DNA from: Quadrisphaera sp.
GTDB lineage: Bacteria; Actinomycetota; Actinomycetes; Actinomycetales; Quadrisphaeraceae
Direction of reading: 5' to 3'
Length of the DNA: 8,274 nucleotides
Assembly (NCBI GenBank): GCA_029258695.1
Contig: JARIBR010000223.1
Span: forward strand, 1-8,274
In this document: positions 1-5,462 of the stretch, one piece after another
Position numbering within the stretch: the stretch's first letter is position 1
Layout of the letters: every line of letters begins with the position of its first letter
The notes under the pieces: model-generated
Told to the model about the DNA's origin: nothing
Seen by the model: only the letters and a program-made list of their open reading frames with translations
Databases searched by the model: none
Program-made: the position numbers and the translations under genes

Positions 1-405
1 ATGCGCCTGCAGCCCGAGACCGAGCACCCCCACGGGCTCTCGGAGAGGGAGTTCGACGCGATCTTCACCACGCACGCCCCCGTGATGTTCGCCTTCCACG
101 GCTACCCGACGTTGATCCACCGCCTGACGTACAAGCGCACCAACCACGCCGGCTTCCACGTGCGCGGGTTCATCGAGGAGGGCACGACCACCACCCCGTT
201 CGACATGGTCTCCCTCAACGACCTCGACCGGTTCCGCCTCGTGATGGACGTCATCGACCGGGTCCCCGGACTGGCGGTGCGCCACGCAGGGCTGCGCCAG
301 GAGATGGCGGACCACCGGCTCAAGGCCCGCGCCCACGCGTACACCCACGGCGAGGACCCCCAGAAGATCAGCGGCTTCCGCTGGCCCGGCACCTCGGGCA
401 CCTGA
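1..405 (+). CDS. xfp: Phosphoketolase (Xfp), C-terminal part; gene begins before the window
   Basis: These 134 codons are the C-terminal end of a thiamine-diphosphate-dependent xylulose-5-phosphate/fructose-6-phosphate phosphoketolase, which cleaves the sugar phosphate with inorganic phosphate to acetyl phosphate plus glyceraldehyde-3-phosphate or erythrose-4-phosphate in the cytoplasm. Recognisable family landmarks are PETEHPHGLS (residues 5-14), FAFHGYPTLIHRLTY (31-45), the HVRGFIEEGTTTTPFDM block (53-69), LNDLDRFRLVMDVIDRVPG (72-90) and the terminal FRWPG. Family members are about 790-820 residues, so roughly five sixths of the gene lies upstream. The ATG at position 1 is an internal Met, not the start. 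No frameshift or missing motif is seen here. The stop TGA is at 403-405 and a strong hairpin follows at once. The family call is secure; which of the two substrates is preferred cannot be read from this end. Confidence 0.95.
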   Translation: MRLQPETEHPHGLSEREFDAIFTTHAPVMFAFHGYPTLIHRLTYKRTNHAGFHVRGFIEEGTTTTPFDMVSLNDLDRFRLVMDVIDRVPGLAVRHAGLRQEMADHRLKARAHAYTHGEDPQKISGFRWPGTSGT

Positions 406-410
406 GCCTG

Positions 411-458
411 GATCCAGAGGGCCGCGGCGGATCACGATCGGCTGCGGCCCTCTGGCCG
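411..458 (+). terminator. Strong hairpin downstream of phosphoketolase
   Basis: Arms CCAGAGGGCCGC (414-425) and GCGGCCCTCTGG (444-455) are perfectly complementary over 12 bp. Three more pairs (426-443 G-U, 427-442, 428-441) extend the stem to 15 bp around a 12-nt loop. It begins 9 nt after the stop codon. No T-run follows, as is common for actinobacterial terminators, so termination is inferred from position and stem strength. Confidence 0.75.
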
Positions 459-480
459 ACGGGTGGTCTCGACGCGGTGC

Positions 481-496
481 GCCCCAGCCCTGGGGC
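481..496. repeat. Short palindrome upstream of the membrane-protein gene
   Basis: GCCCCAG (481-487) and CTGGGGC (490-496) form a 7-bp inverted repeat with a 2-nt centre, or a 6-bp stem with a 4-nt loop. It lies about 65 bp before the likely start of the next gene, where an operator could sit. G/C-rich palindromes arise easily by chance at this composition, so function is speculative. Confidence 0.3.
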
Positions 497-562
497 TCGC
501 GGCTGCGGTGAGGGGTGTTCCCGCTCCTGCCACCATGGGTGCATGACCCCGGTGACGCCGCG

Positions 563-1051
563 ATGACCCCGCTCTCACCGTGGGACCTCGCGCGCGGGGC
601 CGACCGCTTCGCCCGCGAGCTGCACGTGGACCGGACCGCGGCCCGCGGCGCGGAGGGGCTCGTCCTCGTCGCCGGCTCGGTGCTGACGCGCGCGGCCGGC
701 ATCCTCGTGCTGCTCAGCGCGCTGGTGGTCATCGTGCCGGCCACGTGGTCCCCGGTGGTGGGGTTCCTCGGCATCACGCTGCCCCTGCTGTACGTCTCGC
801 TCTACCACCACGCCTCGACGGCCACCTCGAGGTCGTCCTTCCTGGGCTCGTTGAAGCACGGGTACCGCATCACGCTGCTCCTGGCCGTGCTCGCCGCCGG
901 CGTGCTGGTGCGCTTCGTGGGGCTGCGTCAGGGGTGGGTGGACCCGGAGCTCGTCCCGGTGCCGCCCGTGCTCATCGCGCTGCTGCCCCTGCTGGCCGCG
1001 CGGGTGCAGACCACGGCGCTGCGCCGTCGGGTCCAGCGGCTGGCGACCTGA
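563..1051 (+). CDS. Small four-helix integral membrane protein, function unknown
   Basis: From ATG 563 this is a 162-residue protein. A GTG at 515 in the same frame would add 16 residues (FPLLPPWVHDPGDAA...), but these look non-conserved; ATG 563 has a modest GGTGA ribosome-binding match 8 nt upstream and starts a more natural MTPLSPWDLARGADRFA helix. After a charged amphipathic N-terminus (1-35) come four hydrophobic segments: about 43-60, 64-82, 101-120 and 134-150. The C-terminus is basic (RRRVQRL), which suggests a cytoplasmic tail. No catalytic motif or named family was recognised. It stands alone between the phosphoketolase hairpin and the monooxygenase, about 100 bp before the latter, so it may be cotranscribed with it. 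Codon use matches the genome and the reading frame is clean, supporting a real gene. Confidence 0.72.
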   Translation: MTPLSPWDLARGADRFARELHVDRTAARGAEGLVLVAGSVLTRAAGILVLLSALVVIVPATWSPVVGFLGITLPLLYVSLYHHASTATSRSSFLGSLKHGYRITLLLAVLAAGVLVRFVGLRQGWVDPELVPVPPVLIALLPLLAARVQTTALRRRVQRLAT

Positions 1052-1107
1052 GCGCCGGCTCGCCGCGCGGAAGAAGTCGGGGGCCGTCCCGGTTGTCCCG
1101 GGGGTTC

Positions 1108-1124
1108 GGCAGGCAGGGCCTGCC
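1108..1124 (+). other. Hairpin in the leader of the flavin monooxygenase gene
   Basis: GGCAGGC (1108-1114) and GCCTGCC (1118-1124) pair perfectly over 7 bp around a 3-nt AGG loop. It lies 57-73 bp after the membrane-protein stop and 25 bp before the monooxygenase start. It could be a terminator of the upstream gene, a leader hairpin or a palindromic operator; the sequence does not decide between these. Confidence 0.4.
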
Positions 1125-1149
1125 ATGACGACCACTTCGAGAGGGGACG

Positions 1150-2187
1150 ATGAGCATGTCCGACGTCGTGATCGGTCTGGACACGTTCGGTGATGTGCCG
1201 ACCGGGGCCGATGGTGAGCTCCTCTCCGACGCCGCGGCCATCCGGCAGGTCGTGGACGAGGCCGTGCTCGCCGACCGCCTGGGCGTCGACGTCATCGCCC
1301 TCGGAGAGCACCACCGGCCGGAGTACTCCATCTCCACGCCCGAGACCGTCCTCGCCGCGATCGCCGCGAGGACCTCGCGCATCCGCCTCTCCTCCGGGGT
1401 CACCGTGCTCAGCTCGGACGACCCGGTGCGGGTGATCCAGCGGTTCGCCACCGTGGACGCCGTGTCCTCGGGGCGGGCCGAGATCATCGTGGGCCGGGGC
1501 TCGTTCACCGAGTCCTTCCCGCTCTTCGGGTACTCCCTGCGGAACTACGAGGAGCTCTTCGAGGAGAAGCTCGACCTGTTCGTGAAGCTGTTGGACGAGT
1601 CCCCGGTCACCTGGGAGGGCACCGTGCGAGCGCCGCTGGCGGGCGCCGACGTCTTCCCCAAGACGGAGTCCGGGAGGCTCCCGGCGTGGGTCGGGGTCGG
1701 CGGCTCGCCGGAGTCGGTCGTCCGGACGGCCCGGCACGGCCTGCCGATGATGCTGGCGATCATCGGGGGGCCACCGGCCCGTTTCGCGCCGTACGTGGAC
1801 CTCTACCGGCGCGCGAGCGCCGAGCTGGGGACGACGACCCACCCGGTGGGCGTCCACTCCCCCGGCTTCGTCGCCGAGACCGACGAGAAGGCTCGCGAGG
1901 CCTACTGGCCGTACCACCGGCTGCAGCGGGACCGCATCGGTGCGACGCGGGGGTGGCCGCCGGTCACGCGCGCGCAGTACGAGGACGAGATCGAGCACGG
2001 GGCGCTGCACGTCGGCTCCCCCGAGACCGTGGCGCAGAAGATCGCCGCCACCATCACCTCGCTCGACGTCGGCCGCTTCGACATGATCTACACCTCGGGT
2101 CCGCAGCCGGCCGCGGACCGCCTCGAGCACGTCCGGCTGTACGGGTCCGTCGTCGCGCCGAGGGTCCGCGAGCTGCTGGCAGGGTGA
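1150..2187 (+). CDS. LLM-class flavin-dependent monooxygenase (Atu2307/SP_0267-type family)
   Basis: This 345-residue protein has the length and full motif set of the bacterial luciferase-like oxidoreductases, (beta/alpha)8-barrel enzymes that use reduced FMN to oxygenate small substrates in the cytoplasm. Visible landmarks are GLDTFGD (9-15) at strand 1, LADRLGVDVIALGEHHRPEY (40-59) with the family's EHH, TSRIRLSSGVTVLSSDDPVRV (75-95), the cofactor-side block GRAEIIVGRGSF (108-119), ESFPLFGY (121-128), PAWVGVGGSPESVVR (178-192), AIIGGPP (203-209) and the C-terminal GSPETVAQKI (289-298). The pattern fits the subgroup once modelled as 'LLM_2I7G'; its substrate is unknown. The start ATG 1150 is preceded by GAGAGGGGA at good spacing; a second ATG two codons later is less likely. 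The stop overlaps the GTG of the next gene (GTGA), implying translational coupling with the DUF805 gene. The gene appears intact. Confidence 0.93.
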   Translation: MSMSDVVIGLDTFGDVPTGADGELLSDAAAIRQVVDEAVLADRLGVDVIALGEHHRPEYSISTPETVLAAIAARTSRIRLSSGVTVLSSDDPVRVIQRFATVDAVSSGRAEIIVGRGSFTESFPLFGYSLRNYEELFEEKLDLFVKLLDESPVTWEGTVRAPLAGADVFPKTESGRLPAWVGVGGSPESVVRTARHGLPMMLAIIGGPPARFAPYVDLYRRASAELGTTTHPVGVHSPGFVAETDEKAREAYWPYHRLQRDRIGATRGWPPVTRAQYEDEIEHGALHVGSPETVAQKIAATITSLDVGRFDMIYTSGPQPAADRLEHVRLYGSVVAPRVRELLAG

Positions 2188-2565
2188 CCACGGGCTTCAC
2201 CGCTGCCGCCAACAGCGTCATCGGGCAGTACGCGCGCAGCGCCGGGCGCGCCCGGCGCTCGGAGTACTGGTGGTGGCAGGTGTTCCTGGTCCTCGTGGCA
2301 GCCGGCGCACTCGACAGGGCCATCGCCGGAAACCCCGTCGATCTCCCCGAAGGACCCGGGCCTCTCTCGGCGGTGACCAGCCTGGTTCTCATGCTGCTGA
2401 GCCTGACGTTCACCGTCCGTCGTCTCCACGACACCGACAAGTTCGCGTGGTAGTTCCTGTGGGGCTTCGTCACCGTCCTGGGCACGATCCTGCTGTTCGT
2501 CTGGTGCGTGCTGGACACCGACCCCGGGCGCAACCGCTCCGGCGTGCCACCGAAGACGGCCGGGT
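2184..2565 (+). pseudogene. DUF805 membrane protein, interrupted by an in-frame TAG
   Basis: The GTG at 2184 overlaps the monooxygenase stop. Translation gives a typical DUF805 start: the GRARRSEYWWW motif (21-31), a first hydrophobic helix (32-47), a second around 61-77, and TVRRLHDTDKFAW (77-89). Codon 90 is TAG (2451-2453), exactly where the family usually has the second Trp of a GWW motif, so one G-to-A change (TGG to TAG) explains it. The same frame continues with the rest of the domain: FLWGFVTVLGTILLFVWCVL (91-110, another membrane helix) and DTDPGRNRSG (111-120), the conserved Gly/Asn-containing end. No stop appears in that frame until 2817-2819, well beyond the usual end, so the 3' tail also looks disturbed and overlaps the next gene. 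DUF805 proteins are small bacterial inner-membrane proteins of unknown function. I read this as a recent pseudogene; amber readthrough is the less likely alternative. The end coordinate is where family similarity stops. Confidence 0.85.
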
Positions 2566-2672
2566 TGCCCGGCCCGGACGGGCAGCCTGGGCCCTGGCAC
2601 GGACCCGCCCCCGGTCAGCACGTCGAGGCCCCCGCGAGGACACCGCGCTGGTCGAGGACCGGTCGAGGCCGC

Positions 2673-2707
2673 GTGAGAACCGGAAAGGGTCGGCTACAGT
2701 ACCGCGG
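2673..2707 (+). promoter_or_regulatory. Candidate promoter for leaderless transcription of the CrtO-like gene
   Basis: TACAGT at 2695-2700 fits the actinobacterial -10 consensus TANNNT. It is followed after 7 nt (ACCGCGG) by the GTG start at 2708, the spacing expected if transcription begins at the start codon itself. No good -35 is present (only GTGAGA at 2673-2678 with a 16-bp spacer). No usable Shine-Dalgarno lies at normal distance before the GTG, which supports the leaderless reading. Confidence 0.5.
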
Positions 2708-3256
2708 GTGCTTCTCCGGCAGCTCGGCACGACGATCTTTGCCGCCACCGTCATTGTTGTCGCTTGGACGGTGGTCTACGTCGATTGGCTGCTTGCTCTT
2801 GTGGTTCAACTTTTCGTGACGGCCTGGGTTGCCATCACGGTGACATCACCCGAGCGGTTGTTCCCCGAGGCCTGGTGGCACGTACGCTCAGCGGAAGTGC
2901 GTCGGTACAGGTACATCGGAGCGGTATTGTACAACGACGTGCTGTCCCTGACGGGGTGGAATCGAGCGATTGAAGCGGATCGCGGTTTCGACGGGACGAG
3001 AGCTGGTCTCGCGGTGCTGGAGCGAGGTACCCAGCGCTCCGAAGCGGCTCATGTCCTCCTACTTCTGGGGACCTTCGCGCTCGTGACCGTGGCCTTCGTC
3101 CTCGACAGGATCGGCTTGGCGTGCTGGTTGCTCGTTTTCGCCGTGGTGTTCCACGCCTATCCCGTCATGGTCCAGCGCACGCTCCGACGGCGCGTCCGTC
3201 AAGTTCAGGCAAGAAGGATGCGGTATCGGGACGACGAGGGTACCCACCGTTCATGA
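2708..3256 (+). CDS. CrtO-like (glycosyl-4,4'-diaponeurosporenoate acyltransferase family) membrane protein
   Basis: From GTG 2708 this is a 182-residue membrane protein. Hydrophobic segments lie at about 7-46 (two helices), 114-132 and 135-152. The pattern matches small actinobacterial proteins annotated as CrtO-family acyltransferases: a TSPERLFPEAWW stretch (46-57), RRYRYIGA (65-72), a loop ending in RSEAAHVLLL (110-119) with a conserved-looking Glu and His, and the C-terminal FHAYPVMVQR (148-157) followed by a basic tail. In Staphylococcus, CrtO adds a fatty acyl chain to a glycosylated carotenoid acid; no carotenoid gene is nearby, so the actual substrate is unknown. Base composition is visibly lower in GC than the flanks (codons such as ATT, GTT, CTT and TTT occur in the first 40 residues), suggesting acquisition. 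The start is chosen because no other ATG/GTG fits and a -10 motif lies just upstream. The frame appears intact despite broken genes on either side. Confidence 0.65.
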   Translation: MLLRQLGTTIFAATVIVVAWTVVYVDWLLALVVQLFVTAWVAITVTSPERLFPEAWWHVRSAEVRRYRYIGAVLYNDVLSLTGWNRAIEADRGFDGTRAGLAVLERGTQRSEAAHVLLLLGTFALVTVAFVLDRIGLACWLLVFAVVFHAYPVMVQRTLRRRVRQVQARRMRYRDDEGTHRS

Positions 3257-3535
3257 TGGCTCGTGCCCATCGAACTCTTCTCAGGAGCGGCGCGCGAGCG
3301 ACGTCGGATTGTGCGGTGTGGTGCTGTTCGACGTGGAGGACGACCAGGGCAGCGGCGGTCATCGCGCCGGTCCGGCGGCGGGTGTGGCGTGGCGCAGCGC
3401 GGTGGCGGCCGTCGTCGGCGAGGGAGCGGTATGCCGAGGAGAGGCCGATGGTGTTGTCGATCGAAAAGTCCAGGACCTCGGTGGCATCGAGCATCCATCT
3501 CGAGAGCACCACCACCTCGGCCACCCTGGACGTCG
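3257..3535 (-). other. Unassigned stretch with a coding-like minus-strand fragment
   Basis: There is no recognisable complete gene between the CrtO-like stop and the P-loop relic. One minus-strand frame is open throughout and has genome-like third positions. It encodes segments such as RWMLDATEVLDFSIDNTIG and, nearer 3310-3360, AMTAAALVVLHVEQHHTAQS, but it runs out into antisense of the CrtO-like gene and has no convincing start. I could not assign a family. It is best treated as a fragment of a lost gene or an insertion scar. Nothing terminator-like was spotted after the CrtO-like stop. Confidence 0.3.
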
Positions 3536-3934
3536 TCACACGTCGTCGGCCGTGACCTCGCGATCCGCAGGACCACCGCGAGACCCAGTCCGGAAGGTGC
3601 GGACGTGTCGTGGGCTGCGCAGGACGTGGACCTCGGCGTGCGGGGCGCGCACGGCGATCGCGCGCAGCACGGCAGGACGGCTGCGGCGGCGCCAGGTGAT
3701 CACCTACCACCAGACGTCGACACGTTCCCGGGAGCGGCGCAGCGCTCGCCAGACGCAGCGCACCAGCGAGAGGTCCTGCACGAGCGACCACTCCTGCGCC
3801 GTCAGCGGCTCGAGGCGCGGCGACCAGAGGTGCGCGTCCAGCTCGACCACCGGCAGCCCCGTGCGCTGCCCGAGAGCCACTGCCAGCGTGGACTTGCCCG
3901 CACCACCGCGGCCCAGCACGATGACGCGGTTCAC
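3536..3934 (-). pseudogene. P-loop NTPase (adenylate kinase/topology-modulation-like), deleted and nonsense-mutated
   Basis: Reading from GTG 3934, the protein begins NRVIVLGRGGAGKST with a perfect Walker A (GRGGAGKS, residues 8-15), then TGLPVVELDAHLWSPRLEPLT (25-45), typical of small nucleotide-kinase-like ATPases of about 170-190 residues. After QEWSLVQ (47-53) it jumps to DLSLVRCVWRALRRSRER (54-71). In relatives these are separated by about 35 residues (the region with a W-x-x-DG motif and a hydrophobic strand), so an in-frame internal deletion has occurred. Codon 77 is TAG (3704-3706) after VDVWW. The same frame then continues with the family's C-terminus, VITWRRRSRPAVLRAIA and APHAEVHVLRSPRHV, to TGA at 3536-3538. 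High-GC third positions continue upstream of the GTG (QREILAQHPYGAHAP), so the original gene may have started at GTG 4015. Two lesions make this a pseudogene. Confidence 0.85.
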
Positions 3935-4030
3935 GGGCGCGTGGGCGCCGTACGGATGCTGCGCGAGGATCTCGCGCTGCACCTCGCGGTGCTCGCGCGC
4001 TCCGTCGGTGAGCACCTCGCAGCCGACCTG

Positions 4031-4455
4031 CGTCGAGCCAGCAGCAACGCCCACGTCAGCGTGACCACCGCCGAGCTCTCCTCGGTGGGTTCGACCCGGG
4101 CCGCCGCCGCCATCGGTGAGCAGCTCCAGCGTGGCGTCCTCCCCCCGCTGACCGCCGTCGTCGGCAACGCCGGCCTGCAGCTCACCGACGCGACGCGAAC
4201 CAGCACCGACGGCGTCGAGATGACCTTCGCCGTCACCGTCCTGGCGAGCTTCGTCCTGGTCCAGGCTCTCCAGGAGCACCTGGGCGACGGCTCCCGGATG
4301 GTCATCACCACAAGCCCCACCACGTCGGGACGCACGGCGTACTCCACGAGCAAGCTCGCCGTGGTCTGCCTCGTGCATGCCTTCGCCCGTCGCCTGCCCG
4401 CTGGCACCGGCGTCGCCTCCTTCAACCCGGGCCTCCTGCCCAGCACCGGCCGGGC
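4031..4455 (+). pseudogene. Short-chain dehydrogenase/reductase relic
   Basis: The plus-strand frame from about 4031 carries the middle and end of an SDR Rossmann enzyme. Segments seen are TTAELSSVGSTRAAA (the D/E-L-x-S-x-x-S block after beta-3), LPPLTAVVGNAGLQLTDA (the NAG motif), DGVEMTFAVTVLASFVLVQAL, GSRMVITTS (the beta-5 strand with the catalytic Ser region), GRTAYSTSKLAVVCLVHAFARRLP (the YxxxK catalytic pair) and FNPGLLPSTG. Missing are the N-terminal TGxxxGxG cofactor motif, about 35 residues normally found between the Ser strand and TAGRTAYSTSK, and the C-terminal 70-90 residues. Upstream sequence in the same frame (REDLALHLAVLARS...) is antisense to the P-loop relic. It cannot bind NAD(P) normally and is judged non-functional. 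It lies head to head with the P-loop relic. Boundaries are where similarity fades. Confidence 0.82.
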
Positions 4456-4566
4456 CTGCACCGTCTCCCGATCAGGGGGTGACCTGGCCGCGGCCGCGCG
4501 GGCACCGCTGCGAGCCGCTCGACCTCTCGTGGGTGGGTGCGGCACAGGGGGGCGCCTGGAGGACCG
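4456..4566. other. Gap between SDR relic and Imm-5 relic
   Basis: This short G/C-rich stretch remains open in several frames but shows no motif of the SDR C-terminus or of any other family, and no clear hairpin was found. It probably holds scrambled remains of the SDR 3' end. Confidence 0.3.
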
Positions 4567-4916
4567 TCAGCGATCGAAGACCTCGCCGAACTTCCACGCG
4601 CGTCGGCCCATGTCGTCCAGCACCAGGTCCCGGACGTCGTCGGGCACGTGGTCGACCTGCCAGCGGCGTTCGCGCTCGACGGCGGCAGGGTCACCGGTGG
4701 CCGCGGCAACCGCGCGCAGCCCGTAGGCGGCGGCCGCGAGCTGGTGATCGGCCATGTGGGCGGTGGCCGCGGCGTAACCAGCGGCTCGGCGCACGCCGCC
4801 GCCCACACCACCAGGTGGCGGTGGGTTCGCTCCTCCGGAGAGCCTCCTCGCGGCCGAGCGACCAGGCGCGGGTCACGTGCCCCAGGGGGCTCTCCTTCGT
4901 GGTCGGACCCGCTCAT
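4567..4916 (-). pseudogene. Imm-5-type putative immunity protein, copy 2, frameshifted by an internal deletion
   Basis: From ATG 4916, with GAGGAGAG just upstream, the product starts normally: GARDPRLVARPRGG (12-25), then EERTHRHLVVWAAACAE (28-44). At about 4785-4795 the frame is lost. The matching C-terminal half resumes in another frame: AAGYAAATAHMADHQLAAAAYGL, then ERERRWQVDHVPDDVRDLVLDDM, ending FGEVFDR and TGA at 4567-4569. Compared with copy 1, some 50 residues are absent (the VLPL...ERPDDPRPR...AIEAVRAW and Gly/Ala/Arg helix section), and the loss is not a multiple of three. A GTG in the second frame could give a 79-residue C-terminal peptide, but that is unlikely to be a gene. The good ribosome site and preserved ends suggest recent decay. 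It lies 35 bp downstream of copy 1 on the same strand, a tandem duplicate or an old gene pair. Confidence 0.82.
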
Positions 4917-4951
4917 GGGCTCTCCTCGTCGTGGATGCTCTGGGTGCGTCG

Positions 4952-5452
4952 TCACCCGAAGACCGACCAGCAGATCGCATTGCGCGCCCGCTGGTCGTCC
5001 AGGACCAGCTCGCGGAGCTGCTCGCGCTGCCAGCGGCACTCGTGGCGGCCGGCCGCCCCACCCTCGCCCACGGGAGCGGCCGCCTGAACGGCGCGGATGG
5101 CGCAGGCCGCAGCGCCCAGGTCGTGGGCCGCCACGTGGGCGACGGCACCGGCCTGCCCGGCGGCGTGGGCCGCGTGACGGGCGGGCCCGCGCAGGTCCCT
5201 GGCGGCAGCCATCGCGTGGCCGCCGGCCGAGCGGGAGTCCCACGTCCTCGTCCCGCCGCGCGTCCACGCCCGGACCGCCTCGATCGCTTCCCGGGGTCGG
5301 GGGTCGTCGGGCCGCTCGGTCTCGAGCAGGGGAAGAACGTGCTCGGCGCAGGTCGCTGCCCACAGCGCCAGGAGCCGGTGATCCTCGTCGGTCAGCGTGC
5401 CGCCTCGACAAAACGTGACCAGCCGTGGGTCGCGCACCGTCGCGAGGACCAC
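4952..5452 (-). CDS. Imm-5-type putative immunity protein, copy 1 (intact)
   Basis: The protein is 166 residues from GTG 5452 or 161 from GTG 5437; family members often begin just before DPRLVT, which favours the shorter form. It is almost wholly alpha-helical and Ala/Arg-rich. Landmarks (numbered from GTG 5452) are DPRLVTFCRGGTLTDEDHRL (8-27), LWAATCAEHVLPLLE (30-44), ERPDDPRPREAIEAVRAW (46-63), AAGQAGAVAHVAAHDLGAAA (97-116), ECRWQREQLRELVLDDQ (138-154) and CWSVFG at the end. This matches proteins annotated as 'putative immunity protein' with the Imm-5 domain, predicted by comparative genomics to neutralise toxins of polymorphic toxin systems. No toxin gene, WXG100 or secretion gene is in the window, so it is an orphan here, and a role other than immunity is possible. 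GGAGG lies only 1 nt before GTG 5452 and 16 nt before GTG 5437, so the ribosome site does not settle the start. Confidence 0.82.
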   Translation of the reverse strand: MVLATVRDPRLVTFCRGGTLTDEDHRLLALWAATCAEHVLPLLETERPDDPRPREAIEAVRAWTRGGTRTWDSRSAGGHAMAAARDLRGPARHAAHAAGQAGAVAHVAAHDLGAAACAIRAVQAAAPVGEGGAAGRHECRWQREQLRELVLDDQRARNAICWSVFG

Positions 5453-5462
5453 GCCTCCTCGC
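5442..5462 (-). promoter_or_regulatory. Inverted repeat covering the start region of the Imm-5 gene
   Basis: GCGAGGA (5442-5448) and TCCTCGC (5456-5462) are perfectly complementary across 7 nt. On the coding (minus) strand the hairpin contains the GGAGG ribosome-binding element and the GTG at 5452, so a folded mRNA would hide that start. Whether this regulates translation is inference. Confidence 0.35.

Noticed and set aside
515..562. GTG at 515 as start of the membrane-protein gene, adding 16 residues.
   Set aside because: The added residues are Pro-rich and the ribosome site is poorly spaced; ATG 563 gives a more natural N-terminus. It is not fully excluded.
928..2130. Long minus-strand open frame opposite the monooxygenase gene.
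   Set aside because: It is an antisense shadow caused by high GC; its translation is Arg/Pro/Gly-rich without domain motifs, while the plus strand has a full enzyme family match.
3165..3535. Possible IS transposase fragment on the minus strand.
   Set aside because: No DDE block, terminal inverted repeats or target duplication could be identified; left as unassigned.
3263..4726. Single 487-codon plus-strand ORF that could be called one large protein.
   Set aside because: Only the part from about 4031 to 4455 resembles a protein (SDR); the earlier part is antisense to the P-loop relic, so the ORF is not a real gene as a whole.
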